DNA from: JACVRW01 sp963813495
GTDB lineage: Bacteria > Actinomycetota > Thermoleophilia > Solirubrobacterales > Thermoleophilaceae
Direction of reading: 5' to 3'
DNA: 64,000 bases
Assembly (NCBI GenBank): GCA_963813495.1
Contig: CAWEZC010000010.1
Location: 248,001 to 312,000 of the forward strand
A program made the position numbers and the translations under genes. The notes beneath the pieces were generated by a model, which was not told where the DNA came from, did not search any database, and saw only the letters and a list, made by a program, of their open reading frames with translations. This document shows, piece by piece, positions 8,356 to 17,530 of the stretch (position 1 is its first letter; each line of letters begins with the position of its first letter).

Positions 8356-10065
8356 GTGCTGGGGCTCGCCGTGGCGGCGCTGGTCCTCACGAGCGACACC
8401 CTCGAGTTGCGCGGTGTGTGGACCGCGGCCACGCTGTTCATCGGCTGGAGCTTCATCGGGGTCGGCCTCTATGCGTGGGGGCGCCGGCCCGACAACCGCG
8501 TGGGGATGCTGATGGCGGCCACCGGCTTCGCCTGGCTGGTGGCGGGCCTCGGCCTGTCGGACATAGCGGGCCCGTTCACGATCGGCCAGCTGCTGGGCGC
8601 CCTCTACTTCGCGGTGGCCATCCACCTGCTGCTGGCCTTTCCCGACGGCCGACTGCGCACTCAGGCCGAGCGGCTGATCGTCTGGAGCCTGTACCTGCTC
8701 ACCACGGTCGGGATCTTCCCCGCCTACCTGTTCCTGGACGCGAGGGCGGACTTCGAATGCGCCGAGTGTCCGGACAACGTCCTGCTGGTGGAGCGCAGCG
8801 AGACGCTGGTCAACCTGATCAGCGCCATGGTGAACGTGGTGGGCGCGGTGCTGGTGACCGCCGTGCTGGTGGTGTTGATACAGCGCTGGCGGCGAGCCAG
8901 CCCGGCGCAGCGCCGCCTGCTCGTGCCCGTCTACGCCGCCGGCGTGGCGCTGATGCTCCTGCTGATCGTGACCGTCGTGCTGCAGGTGGGTGGGATCGAC
9001 GAGGTCGCGAAGGAGGTCGCCTGGGTCGGTGCCATGATCCCCTTCGGCCTCGTGCCCTACCTGTTCCTGGGGACGCTGGTGCGGGCGCGCATGATCCAGA
9101 GCGGCGCGGTGGGCTCGCTGATCGCCCGCCTCAGCGAGATGCCCCAGAGCGGTGAGCTGCGCGACGCCCTGGCCGACGTCCTGGGCGACCCCAGCCTGGA
9201 GGTCATCTACTGGATTCCCGAGGAGGAGCGCTACGTCGATGCTGCCGGCCACGCGCGCGAGCTGCCCGCACCCGCCTCTGGACGCGCCTTCACGACCGTC
9301 GAGCGCGACGGCCGTTCGGTCGCGGCCATCCTGCACGACCCGCTGCTGCTCGACCGCCGCGACGGCCATGTCGACGCGATCGGCGCGGCCGCTTCGCTGG
9401 CGCTGGAGACCGAACGGCTCGACGCCGAGCTGCGCTGCAAGCTCGAGGAGCTGCGCGAGTCGCGCGAGCGCATGCTTCGCATCGGGCTCGAGGAACGCCG
9501 GCGACTCGAGCGGGACCTCCACGACGGGGCCCAGCAGCGGCTCGTCTCGATGGCGCTCGGCCTGCGCCTGGCGCGGGCCAAGGTGCATGACGAGCCCGAG
9601 GCCGCCGCCACGCTGCTGGCCGCCGCAGCCGACGAGCTCGACGCCGCGCTCGAGGAGCTGCGTGAGCTCGCCCGCGGCATCCATCCCGCGGTGCTCTCCG
9701 ACCGCGGCCTCGATACCGCGCTCGCGACGCTGGCCCACCGGGCGCCGGTGCCGGTCGAGCTGAGCGAGCTGCCGGCCGAGCCGCTGCCCGAGGCGATCGA
9801 GCTGGCCGCCTACTTCGTGGTGGCGGAGGCTCTCACCAACGTCGCCAAGTACGCCCGCGCGAGCCGCGCGACCGTCAGCCTCGAGCGCGAGAACGGACGC
9901 CTGGTGGTGGAGGTGGCCGATGACGGCGTGGGGGGCGCGGACCCCGAGCGCGGCACCGGCCTGCGCGGGCTGGCGGATCGTATCGCCGTCCTGGAGGGCA
10001 GGCTCGACGTGGAGTCCGAGCTCGGGCGCGGCACCACCGTGACTGCGAGGATTCCGGTCAGATGA
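8356..10065 (+). CDS. NarL-family sensor histidine kinase
   Basis: This protein has 569 residues from GTG 8356; a CTG at 8308 would add a more complete first membrane helix and overlaps the receiver stop. About seven hydrophobic spans fill the first 240 residues, followed by a GAF-like region. A HisKA_3 dimerisation helix follows, with ERRRLERDLHDGAQQRL and the phospho-acceptor His at about residue 389. It ends in a HATPase_c domain with EALTNVAKYA, DDGVGG and GTGLRGLADRI. These are hallmarks of the LiaS/DesK/NarX class. It overlaps its response regulator by ATGA, so the pair is translationally coupled. The membrane-embedded N terminus suggests sensing of a membrane or hydrophobic signal. Confidence 0.88.
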   Translation: MLGLAVAALVLTSDTLELRGVWTAATLFIGWSFIGVGLYAWGRRPDNRVGMLMAATGFAWLVAGLGLSDIAGPFTIGQLLGALYFAVAIHLLLAFPDGRLRTQAERLIVWSLYLLTTVGIFPAYLFLDARADFECAECPDNVLLVERSETLVNLISAMVNVVGAVLVTAVLVVLIQRWRRASPAQRRLLVPVYAAGVALMLLLIVTVVLQVGGIDEVAKEVAWVGAMIPFGLVPYLFLGTLVRARMIQSGAVGSLIARLSEMPQSGELRDALADVLGDPSLEVIYWIPEEERYVDAAGHARELPAPASGRAFTTVERDGRSVAAILHDPLLLDRRDGHVDAIGAAASLALETERLDAELRCKLEELRESRERMLRIGLEERRRLERDLHDGAQQRLVSMALGLRLARAKVHDEPEAAATLLAAAADELDAALEELRELARGIHPAVLSDRGLDTALATLAHRAPVPVELSELPAEPLPEAIELAAYFVVAEALTNVAKYARASRATVSLERENGRLVVEVADDGVGGADPERGTGLRGLADRIAVLEGRLDVESELGRGTTVTARIPVR

Positions 10066-10727
10066 ACGACGTGCAACCCGCGGTGCGCATAGTGGTGGCC
10101 GACGACTCGGTCCTGCTGCGCGAGGGCGTGGTCCGGCTGCTGGAGGAATGGGGCTTCGACGTCGTGGCCCAGGCGGGCGACGCGGAGGACCTGCTGCGCA
10201 AGGTCAATGCCCACAAGCCCGATGTGGCCGTTGTCGACATCCGCATGCCGCCCACCAACACCGACGACGGCCTGCGCGCGGCGCTCGAGATTCGCTCGCT
10301 GCATCCCGACACGGGCGTGCTGGTGCTCTCCCAGTACGTCGAAGAGGGCTACGCGCTGGAGCTGGTGGGCGACAGCGCCGGGGGAGTGGGCTATCTACTC
10401 AAGGATCGCGTGGCCGATGTCGAGCGCTTCGTCGACTCGGTCAAGCGCGTGGCCCAGGGCGGCTCCGCGCTCGACCCGGAGGTCGTGGCCCAGCTCGTGG
10501 GTCGCGCGCGCCGCGACGATCCGCTCGAGGCGCTGACGCCGCGCGAGCGCGAGGTGCTCGAGCTAATGGCCGAAGGACGCTCCAACCAGGCGATCGCCGA
10601 GCAGATGATCGTCACCGAGCGCGCGGTGGAGAAGCACGTGACGAGCATCTTCGGCAAGCTCGACCTGCCGCCCGCGCCGGAGGACCACCGCCGCGTGCTC
10701 GCCGTACTGGCGTTCCTCAAGGCCTAG
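10062..10727 (+). CDS. NarL/LuxR-family DNA-binding response regulator
   Basis: This 221-residue protein has an N-terminal receiver (VVADD at about residues 11-15, phospho-acceptor Asp59 in VVDIRMPP, Lys in YLLKDRV). Its C-terminal LuxR-type HTH contains LTPREREVLELMAEGRSN and a recognition helix VTERAVEKHV. It starts inside the kinase stop (ATGA) and is the cognate partner of that kinase. Its stop overlaps the convergent methyltransferase gene by 11 bp. The targets are unknown; the ABC exporter at 11.5 kb, a common partner of such systems, is separated from it only by the methyltransferase. Confidence 0.92.
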   Translation: MNDVQPAVRIVVADDSVLLREGVVRLLEEWGFDVVAQAGDAEDLLRKVNAHKPDVAVVDIRMPPTNTDDGLRAALEIRSLHPDTGVLVLSQYVEEGYALELVGDSAGGVGYLLKDRVADVERFVDSVKRVAQGGSALDPEVVAQLVGRARRDDPLEALTPREREVLELMAEGRSNQAIAEQMIVTERAVEKHVTSIFGKLDLPPAPEDHRRVLAVLAFLKA

Positions 10728-11481
10728 GCACAACTGAGATCAGATACTCGCCGCGGAAGAGCAGCGTGCCGTCGTCGGCCAGGTTCTCCTGCTCCAGATA
10801 CTCGACGTAGGCAGTGCGCAGCTCTCCCTCGCGGGCCGCCAGCGCCTCGCGCGCGTTGAGCATCGGCCCAAAGCTCTCCAGCATGAAGTCCGCGTAGCTC
10901 TCGACGCTCGCGTCGCGCCACTCGATCTCCCCGCGCTCGAAGCGTCCATCGCCGAGCAGTTCGCGCACGTGTTCTTCCGTGCCCCACAAGAGGGGCGACT
11001 CCGCGCCTGGCGGCGGGGGCACGAGACCGGCCACGAGGCCGAACATACGGCCTATCGCCCCGGTGGGCGTCCAGCAGGCGATGCCGATCGTGCCGCCCGG
11101 CCGGCAGACCCGCTTCATCTCCGCGGCGGTGCGCGCGTGATCGGGGGCGAACATGTGACCGAACGCGGACACGACGCGGTCGAAGCTCGCGTCGCCGAAG
11201 GGCAGATCCTGAGCGTCGCCGTCCACCCATTCCACCTCCACCATCGCGTCGGCCGCCCGCTCGCGCGCGATCTCGAGCAGCCGTGGGGAGAAGTCGAGGC
11301 CGGTGACCCGCGCGCCCGCGCGCACTGCGGGTATGGCGACGTTCCCGGTGCCGCAGGCCACATCGAGCACCTCCATGCCGGGCTCGACGGTCGCCGCCTC
11401 CACCAAGCGCTCGGCGGCGTCGGTGATCTTCTCGGCTACGGCCGCGTAGTTGCCGGAGCCCCACATCGTCTTCGGGTCCAT
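10717..11481 (-). CDS. Class I SAM-dependent methyltransferase
   Basis: This 254-residue protein has the SAM-binding motif VLDVACGTGNVAIP (about residues 33-46), an acidic strand end VTGLDFSP, and GDAQDLPFGDASFD (motif II region). This is the UbiE/COQ5-like Methyltransf_11 pattern. I chose ATG 11481, giving MDPKTMWGSGNY, because the open frame upstream is not protein-like. CATAGT, 6 nt upstream, could be a -10 box. The substrate is unknown. It lies between the two-component system and the ABC exporter but on the opposite strand. Confidence 0.82.
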   Translation of the reverse strand: MDPKTMWGSGNYAAVAEKITDAAERLVEAATVEPGMEVLDVACGTGNVAIPAVRAGARVTGLDFSPRLLEIARERAADAMVEVEWVDGDAQDLPFGDASFDRVVSAFGHMFAPDHARTAAEMKRVCRPGGTIGIACWTPTGAIGRMFGLVAGLVPPPPGAESPLLWGTEEHVRELLGDGRFERGEIEWRDASVESYADFMLESFGPMLNAREALAAREGELRTAYVEYLEQENLADDGTLLFRGEYLISVVPRP

Positions 11482-11544
11482 GGGCGCACTATGGCCGGTT
11501 GGCCGTACCGCGTGCAAGCGGACCTTTTGCCAACCTGCTGCCCC

Positions 11545-12267
11545 ATGGATTCGATCGTCAGCGCCACCGACGTCCGCCGACGCTACGGGGAGGGCGACGC
11601 GGCCGTGAACGCGCTCGCCGGTGTGACGGTCGGCTTCGAGCGCAGCCGCTTCAGCGCCATCATGGGGCCGTCCGGCTCGGGCAAGTCGACCCTGATGCAC
11701 ATCCTGGCGGGTCTTGACCGGCCGACCTCGGGGACGGTCGCTATCGACGGCGTCGAGATCACTGCGCTGGACGATGCCGACCTGACCCGCCTGCGCCGCG
11801 ACAAGCTCGGATTCATCTTCCAGTTCTTCAACCTGATCCCGGTCCTCACAGCCGAGGAGAACGTGGTGCTGCCGCTCTCGATCGCCGGCAGGAAGGCGGA
11901 CGCCGAATGGATCGAGCGGCTAATTCAGACGGTGGGCCTGGAGGATCGCCGCACCCATCGGCCCTCCGAGCTCTCCGGCGGCCAGCAGCAGCGCGTGGCG
12001 GTGGCCCGGGCGCTGGCCTCCAAGCCGGCCGTGGTGTTCGCCGACGAGCCCACCGGCAACCTCGACTCCAAGGCAAGTGAGGAGGTGCTGCGCCTGCTGA
12101 GGCGGTCCGTGGACGAGTTCGGCCAGACCGTGGTGATGGTGACCCACGACCCCGAGGCCGCCTCCTACGCCGACCGCCTCCTGGTGCTGCGCGACGGCCT
12201 GGTGGTGCACGACGCGGAGGCGGGCAGCGCCAACGAGGTCATCGAACTCATGAAGGCGGTTGCGTAG
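11545..12267 (+). CDS. ABC transporter ATP-binding protein (MacB/LolD-type)
   Basis: This 240-residue ATPase has Walker A GPSGSGKST, a Q-loop in FIFQFFNLIPVLTAEENV, signature LSGGQQQRVAVARAL, Walker B VVFADEPTGNLDS and a switch histidine in MVTHDPEAA. The FNLIPVLTAEENV segment is typical of the MacB/LolD/FtsE branch that partners with FtsX-fold permeases. The ATG at 11545 gives the natural family start. The permease gene begins 4 bp after the stop, so the two form one exporter. Role is probably export of a lipid, lipoprotein or peptide, or mechanotransmission; the substrate is not visible. Confidence 0.92.
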   Translation: MDSIVSATDVRRRYGEGDAAVNALAGVTVGFERSRFSAIMGPSGSGKSTLMHILAGLDRPTSGTVAIDGVEITALDDADLTRLRRDKLGFIFQFFNLIPVLTAEENVVLPLSIAGRKADAEWIERLIQTVGLEDRRTHRPSELSGGQQQRVAVARALASKPAVVFADEPTGNLDSKASEEVLRLLRRSVDEFGQTVVMVTHDPEAASYADRLLVLRDGLVVHDAEAGSANEVIELMKAVA

Positions 12268-12270
12268 GCG

Positions 12271-14820
12271 ATGACGAAGGTCTCGCTCCGCGGTCTCGCG
12301 CAGCGCAAGCTGCGCGCCTTCGTGACGATGCTCGCCGTGCTGCTCGGTGTGGCCTTCATCGCCGGCAGCTACGTGCTGACCGACACGATCAACCGCTCCT
12401 TCGACGAGATCTTCGACGTGGCCTACGCCGGCACGGACGTCGCGATCTCCTCAAGCACCACCGGCCAGGCCGAGAACGCCGAAGTGCCGCCCTTCTCCGA
12501 GCGCTACCTCGATCGCGTGCGCGACGTCGAGGGGGTGGAGAAGGCGGCCGGGGGCATCTTCACCATCGCTCGCTTCGTCGACGAGGACGGCGACCCGCTG
12601 AGCGCCTCGTTTGCGCCCGAATTCGTCTCCTCCACCGCGCCGGAGCCGTTCGAGACGCTCACCTACACCGACGGACGCCCGCCGCGGAGCGCCTCCGAGG
12701 CCTCGATCGACGAGTCGACCGCCGACCGCGAGGGCTTCGACCTGGGCGACACGCTGCGCATCGCCGGCGCCGCCGGGGTCAAGGGCTACGAGATCGTCGG
12801 TGTTCAGCGCCTTGGCGACACCTCGTCGGGCGGCTCGGGCACCGCCCAACTCACGCTGCCCGAGGCCCAGCGCCTGACCGAGAAGGAGGGCGAACTCGAC
12901 GCCATCTCCGTCCAGGCGGCTCCCGGAGTCACGCCCGCGGAGCTCAAGCAGCGGCTCAACAGAGTGCTGCCGGCGCGCCTGAATGTGGAGACCGGCACCG
13001 AGGCGGCCTCGCGCCAGGCTCAGGACATCAAGGACGACCTGAGCTTCTTCCGGGTAATCCTGCTCGTGTTCGGTGGCGTGGCCCTGCTGGTAGGCAGCTT
13101 CCTGATCTTCAACACGTTCTCGATCACCGTCGCCCAGCGCATCCGCGAGCTCGGGATGCTGCGCACGCTCGGGGCCACGCGCGGCCAGATCCTGAGTGGC
13201 ATGGTGCTCGAGGCGGCGATCATCGGTCTGATCGGCTCGCTGCTTGGAGTGCTGGCCGGGATCGGCTTCGCAGGCGGGCTGAACGCGATCTTCAAGACCT
13301 TCGGCATCGACCTGCCCAACACCGGGACGGTGATCGCCACGCGCACGATCGTCCTTTCGGTCGTGGTGGGCCTGGTGGTGACCCTCTTCTCGGCGCTCAC
13401 GCCGGCCCTGCGGGCGACGCGGGTCTCGCCCATGGCCGCTCTGCTGGAAGCCGAGCTGCCCGAGAGCCGCGCGCGCGGGCGCGTCTTCCTGAGCCTGGCG
13501 GCGCTGCTCACGCTGGGCGGGATCGCACTGGCCTGCTTCGGGCTGTTCGGCGGGATCGACGACTCCAACGCGGCGGCCGGCCTGGTGGGCGGCGGCGCCG
13601 TGGCCACCCTGTTCGGGGTCTCGATGCTGAGCCCCAAGCTCGTCCGGCCGCTGGCTTCGGTGATCGGCTGGCCGCTGGAGCGGCTGCGCGGGATCACCGG
13701 CCGTCTCGCACGCGAGAACGCGGTCCGCAAGCCCGGCCGCACGGCGGTCACGGCGGGCGCGCTGATGATCGGTCTGGCGGTCGTGGTCTTCGTCACGGTG
13801 TTCGCGGCGGGCATCAGCGCCTCGGTCTCCAACGCGATCGACCGCAACTTCCAGGGCGACCTCGTCCTTCAGAACAGCGACGGCTTCTCTCCCATCAGCA
13901 ACGGTGCGGGCCGCGCCGCCGGGAACGTCGAGGGCGTGCAGACGGTCTCCTCGCTGAGCTTCGCCGGTGGCGTCCGCGACGGCAAAGACGTCCGGCTCTC
14001 GGGTGTCGACCCGGCGGGCGTGTCCGACGTTCTCACACTCGACTGGGAGGACGGCTCGCCCGAGACGCTGTCGACCCTGGGCGCCCGCGAGGCGGTGGCC
14101 GATGACGCCTGGGCCAAGTCCAACGACCTCGACGTGGGCGACACGGTGACGATCCGGACCCCGCTGGAGCGCCGGGCCCGGTTCACGATCGAGGGGACGG
14201 TCAAGGACAACGCCGACCTGCTGGGCAACCTGGTGGTGCCGGAGCGGGTGCTGCGCCGTGAGTTCGGCGTGCGCGAGCCCAGCATCACCTTCATCCGCCT
14301 GGCGCCGGGCGCCGATGCCGACCGCGTTCAGGAGTCCATCAAGCGCGCGGTGGAGCAGCGCTTCCCAACCGTCGACACGCTCAACCAGCAGGAGCTCAAG
14401 GACAACCAGGAAGAGCAGATCAACCAGCTGGTGGCCTTCTTCTACGTGCTGCTCGCGCTGGCCATCGTGATCTCGCTGTTGGGGATCATCACCACGCTCG
14501 CCCTATCGATCCACGAGCGCACGCGCGAGCTCGGCATGCTGCGCGCGGTGGGCATGTCGCGCCGTCAGGTGCGGCGCCTGATCCGCTACGAGTCGGTGAT
14601 CACGGCACTGATCGGGGCGATCCTGGGAACGGTGCTGGGCATCGTGTTCGCCGCGCTCGTGTCACGGCCGCTGGCCGACGAGGGCTTCGAGCTGGCCTAT
14701 CCGGTGGGCACGCTCGTGGTGCTGCTGATCCTGGCCGCGCTGGCGGGCGTACTGGCCGCGATCTGGCCCGCGCGCCGCGCGGCCCGGCTCGACATCCTGC
14801 GCGCGCTCGCCTACGAGTAG
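12271..14820 (+). CDS. FtsX-like ABC transporter permease (two-module, MacB superfamily)
   Basis: This 849-residue membrane protein has two FtsX modules. The first has a TM near residues 17-40, a large extracytoplasmic MacB-PCD domain (about 45-245) and three helices with the sequence TVAQRIRELGMLRTLGATRG (about 285-305). The second repeats this with a TM near 500, a periplasmic domain to about 715, and LSIHERTRELGMLRAVGMSR near residue 750. The ending IWPARRAARLDILRAL is the family's usual C terminus. It forms an exporter with the ATPase immediately upstream. Confidence 0.9.
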   Translation: MTKVSLRGLAQRKLRAFVTMLAVLLGVAFIAGSYVLTDTINRSFDEIFDVAYAGTDVAISSSTTGQAENAEVPPFSERYLDRVRDVEGVEKAAGGIFTIARFVDEDGDPLSASFAPEFVSSTAPEPFETLTYTDGRPPRSASEASIDESTADREGFDLGDTLRIAGAAGVKGYEIVGVQRLGDTSSGGSGTAQLTLPEAQRLTEKEGELDAISVQAAPGVTPAELKQRLNRVLPARLNVETGTEAASRQAQDIKDDLSFFRVILLVFGGVALLVGSFLIFNTFSITVAQRIRELGMLRTLGATRGQILSGMVLEAAIIGLIGSLLGVLAGIGFAGGLNAIFKTFGIDLPNTGTVIATRTIVLSVVVGLVVTLFSALTPALRATRVSPMAALLEAELPESRARGRVFLSLAALLTLGGIALACFGLFGGIDDSNAAAGLVGGGAVATLFGVSMLSPKLVRPLASVIGWPLERLRGITGRLARENAVRKPGRTAVTAGALMIGLAVVVFVTVFAAGISASVSNAIDRNFQGDLVLQNSDGFSPISNGAGRAAGNVEGVQTVSSLSFAGGVRDGKDVRLSGVDPAGVSDVLTLDWEDGSPETLSTLGAREAVADDAWAKSNDLDVGDTVTIRTPLERRARFTIEGTVKDNADLLGNLVVPERVLRREFGVREPSITFIRLAPGADADRVQESIKRAVEQRFPTVDTLNQQELKDNQEEQINQLVAFFYVLLALAIVISLLGIITTLALSIHERTRELGMLRAVGMSRRQVRRLIRYESVITALIGAILGTVLGIVFAALVSRPLADEGFELAYPVGTLVVLLILAALAGVLAAIWPARRAARLDILRALAYE

Positions 14821-14832
14821 GCTCGCGCCGCG

Positions 14833-15231
14833 ATGAGCGACATCCCGGTGACCGGTGTCTCGGAGCTCGTGCTCGAGGTGGTCGATCTGGCGGCCTCGGA
14901 GGAGTTCTACGCCGGCGCCCTGGGACTGCCCGTGGTCGAGCGCTGGCCCGACCGTGAGGCGATCTGGCTGATGGCGGGTGAGCGGACCCGCATCGGCCTG
15001 TGGCGCCCGCAGGTGGGCCTCGCCGGCGGGCGCGGCGGGATCCACGTGCACTGGGCGATGCACATCGCCGACGAGGACTTCGACTCCGCCGTGGCGCTGT
15101 TGCGCGAGCGCGGGCAGGAGGTCGAGGTGCTCGAGTTCTCGCCTGGATGGGGTCGCGCCGCCTACGTCGACGACCCGGATGGCAACGTGGTCGAGCTGTG
15201 GACCTGGGACGTGGGGGGCCACCTGCGCTGA
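14833..15231 (+). CDS. VOC (glyoxalase/bleomycin resistance) superfamily protein
   Basis: This 132-residue protein has the paired beta-alpha-beta-beta-beta layout of VOC proteins. SELVLEVVDLAASEEFYAGA forms the first module, and VDDPDGNVVELWTWD at the end carries the glutamate that usually binds metal. HVHWAMHI may give the second metal ligand. Function could be dioxygenase, glyoxalase or resistance-type binding; nothing nearby decides it. TAGGCT at 14818-14823 sits 9 nt before the ATG with no ribosome binding site, so a nearly leaderless transcript is possible. Confidence 0.8.
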   Translation: MSDIPVTGVSELVLEVVDLAASEEFYAGALGLPVVERWPDREAIWLMAGERTRIGLWRPQVGLAGGRGGIHVHWAMHIADEDFDSAVALLRERGQEVEVLEFSPGWGRAAYVDDPDGNVVELWTWDVGGHLR

Positions 15232-15248
15232 CTAGAGTTGCCGGCGCC

Positions 15249-16220
15249 ATGCCGGCCTCCGGACGCACCGCCGCCGACCTCGCCGAGCGCCTTCTGGCGG
15301 GAGACAAGCGCGCGCTGGCCCGGGCCATCTCGCTGGTGGAGAACGACGACCCCGAGGGTTGGAGGCTGGTGCGCGAGGTCTACCCGAGCACGGGTCGCGC
15401 CTCCGTGGTGGGCTTCACGGGTCCGCCCGGCGTGGGCAAGTCGACGATCATCGGGCGGCTGGTGGAGGAGGCTCGCGCGCGCGACCGTGAGGTGGCCGTC
15501 CTCTCGATCGACCCCAGTTCCCCCTTCACCCAGGGCGCGCTGCTGGGCGATCGCATCCGCCTGTCGGACCACTTCCTCGATCCGGGCGTCTACATCCGCT
15601 CGATGGCCAGCCGCGGCTCACTGGGCGGGTTGTCCGAAGCCACCCTGCAGGCGGCGCTCTTGATGGACGCCTCCGGCAAGGACGACGTGTTCCTCGAGAC
15701 CGTGGGGGTGGGCCAGGCCGAGGTCGACATCATCGACCACGCGGACACGGTCGTGCTCGCGCTGATGCCGGGCTCGGGCGACTCCGTCCAGGCCCTGAAG
15801 GCGGGCGTGATGGAGATCCCCGATGTGATCGTGGTCAACAAGGCGGACCATCCACTAACCGACACGATGGTGCGCGAGATTCGCGGAGTGCTCTCGCTGG
15901 GCCCGCAGGAAGGCTGGCGGGTGCCGATCGTGAAGGCCGAGGCCAGCCGCAACGAGGGCATCGAGGAGCTGGCCGCGAAGATGGCCGAGCATCGCGAGTT
16001 CATCGAGAAGGAGGGGACGCTGGCCGAGCGGCGCAAGCGGAACCTCCTGAACGAGGTGATCGCGCTGGCCGCCGGACGCATGCGGCGTCGCCTCGAGGCC
16101 CAGGTGCGCGAGGACGAATCGATCCACGAGCTGCTCGACGAGGTCGTGGCGCGGCGCCTCGACCCGGCGAGCGCGGCGGCCAAGCTGCTGGAACGCGATC
16201 CGGGCCCGTGCTCCGAGTAG
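15249..16220 (+). CDS. meaB: Methylmalonyl Co-A mutase-associated GTPase MeaB
   Basis: This 323-residue G3E-type GTPase loads and protects the B12 cofactor of acyl-CoA mutases. It has a P-loop GPPGVGKST (58-66), a switch region with SIDPSSPFTQGALLGDRIR, ETVGVGQAEVDI (Walker B/switch II), and NKAD for guanine recognition. The C-terminal part has the basic dimerisation helices. The ATG at 15249 gives the usual start; TAGAGT at 15233-15238 is a likely -10 box for a nearly leaderless message. The mutase subunits it should serve lie 37 kb away (52.7 and 56.7 kb). Confidence 0.93.
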   Translation: MPASGRTAADLAERLLAGDKRALARAISLVENDDPEGWRLVREVYPSTGRASVVGFTGPPGVGKSTIIGRLVEEARARDREVAVLSIDPSSPFTQGALLGDRIRLSDHFLDPGVYIRSMASRGSLGGLSEATLQAALLMDASGKDDVFLETVGVGQAEVDIIDHADTVVLALMPGSGDSVQALKAGVMEIPDVIVVNKADHPLTDTMVREIRGVLSLGPQEGWRVPIVKAEASRNEGIEELAAKMAEHREFIEKEGTLAERRKRNLLNEVIALAAGRMRRRLEAQVREDESIHELLDEVVARRLDPASAAAKLLERDPGPCSE

Positions 16221-16230
16221 CCTGATCGGC

Positions 16231-17154
16231 GTGACCGACTCCCGGTCCTACCGTCTCCGGGGCGACGAGGCACTACCCGAGGGGATCGCCCGGGTCGCGC
16301 GCGGGCGCATCGACCACGCGATCGAGGAGCTCGGCGGCGAGAGCGACAGCAGCTCCGTGGCTGCCGTGCACAACGCGCGCAAGGACATCAAGAAGCTGCG
16401 CGCGCTCTTACGACTGATCCGCGGAGAGATCGGCGGCAGTGTCTACCGGCGCGAGAATGTTGCCTTTCGGGCCGCGGCGGCCGAGCTCGCGGGCACGCGC
16501 GACGCCGACGTGCTGGTGGCCACGCTCGACGGCCTGGAGCTGGACGACCACGTGGCCGGCCCGCTGCGACGGACGCTGGAGACCCAGCGGCTGCTCACGA
16601 GCGGCGGCGGGCGCAGCCACGCCGCCACGCAGGCGATCGAGATTCTCAGCGACGCGCGGGCACGCGTGGTGGACTGGCCGCTGGAACGCCACGGCTTCGA
16701 GGCGCTCGAGCCGGGGCTTCGGCGGATGTACCGGCGCGGCCGGCGTGACTACCGGGCCATGCGCGAGCAGGCCGGCGTCGAGGGCCTCCACGAGTGGCGC
16801 AAGCGGGTCAAGGAGCTCTGGTACGACCATGTGCTGCTGGCCTTCGTCTGGAAGCCGCTGATGGACGCCGTGGCCGACGAGGCGCATGCCCTGTCCGAGC
16901 GGCTGGGCGACGACCACGATCTCGCCCTGCTGCTCGCCTGGACGCACGAGCACTCCGAGCCGGCGCCCGAAGTCGTGGAGGAGATCGAGCGGCGCCGCGC
17001 CGCACTGCAGGCGGACGCCCTCGTGCTGGGGGCGCGGCTCTACGCCGACCGAACCGGAGTCTTCATCGAGCGCCTGGAGCGCTGGTGGGACACGGCGGCG
17101 CGCGAGCAGGGACCACAGACGCCGGTCAACACCAGCTCCACCCCCTCGGTGTGA
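16231..17154 (+). CDS. CHAD domain-containing protein
   Basis: This 307-residue protein is almost entirely a CHAD domain: a helical bundle with conserved His and basic residues that binds polyphosphate in characterised members. Seen here are VHNARKDIKKLRALLRLIRG (about residues 45-64), GTRDADVL, and LHEWRKRVKELWYDHVLL with LSERLGDDHDLALL in the second half. The start is GTG 16231, with TAGCCT 7 nt upstream. Its 3' end overlaps the convergent fur-like gene by 115 bp, so the last 38 residues are encoded antisense to it. No triphosphatase (CYTH) domain is present. Confidence 0.88.
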   Translation: MTDSRSYRLRGDEALPEGIARVARGRIDHAIEELGGESDSSSVAAVHNARKDIKKLRALLRLIRGEIGGSVYRRENVAFRAAAAELAGTRDADVLVATLDGLELDDHVAGPLRRTLETQRLLTSGGGRSHAATQAIEILSDARARVVDWPLERHGFEALEPGLRRMYRRGRRDYRAMREQAGVEGLHEWRKRVKELWYDHVLLAFVWKPLMDAVADEAHALSERLGDDHDLALLLAWTHEHSEPAPEVVEEIERRRAALQADALVLGARLYADRTGVFIERLERWWDTAAREQGPQTPVNTSSTPSV

Positions 17155-17519
17155 TTGCCGCCGCGCCGCGCGGCGTCGAGCGCCGCCGCAACGTCCAGCG
17201 GAGCATCCACGTCGGCCACCTCGCCGCAGCTGGAGCAGACGAAGTGGTGATGCTCCTCGACGCGCGGATCCCACAGCGCGGCGCCGCTCCCGGCGGCGAG
17301 GCGCTTCACGATGCCGAGCTGCTCGAAGAGCTCGAGGGCCGCATAGACCGTGGGCAGCGACGCGTTGGGCAGGCGCTCCGAGACAGCCTCCAGCACCTGC
17401 TCGGCCGTGAGGTGCCGGTCGAGATCGAGCAGCGCCCGGTGGATCAGCACGCGTTGCGGGGTCACCCGCATGCCGCGTTCGCGCAGGGCCGCCGCGAGCT
17501 TGTCGTCCGTCGCTCTCAT
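17040..17519 (-). CDS. Fur family metal-responsive transcriptional repressor
   Basis: This 159-residue regulator has an N-terminal winged helix, with RVTPQRVLIHRALLD and recognition helix LPNASLPTVYAALELFEQLG. The metal-binding part has EEHHHFVC, the structural pair CSSC and a second pair CGPC. That is the full Fur/Zur/PerR set, including two CxxC zinc sites. It diverges, with only 34 bp between starts, from a VIT-family transporter, so control of that gene and of itself by iron, zinc or manganese is likely. The C-terminal tail beyond the second CxxC is encoded within the convergent CHAD gene. Confidence 0.9.
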   Translation of the reverse strand: MRATDDKLAAALRERGMRVTPQRVLIHRALLDLDRHLTAEQVLEAVSERLPNASLPTVYAALELFEQLGIVKRLAAGSGAALWDPRVEEHHHFVCSSCGEVADVDAPLDVAAALDAARRGGNHTEGVELVLTGVCGPCSRAAVSHQRSRRSMKTPVRSA

Positions 17520-17530
17520 TAGGTGACCCT

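Noticed and set aside
7999..9738. Minus-strand frame of 579 codons opposite the response regulator and kinase
   Set aside because: Its residues are His/Gln/Arg-rich, typical of the complement of a GC-rich coding frame. The plus strand has a full kinase.
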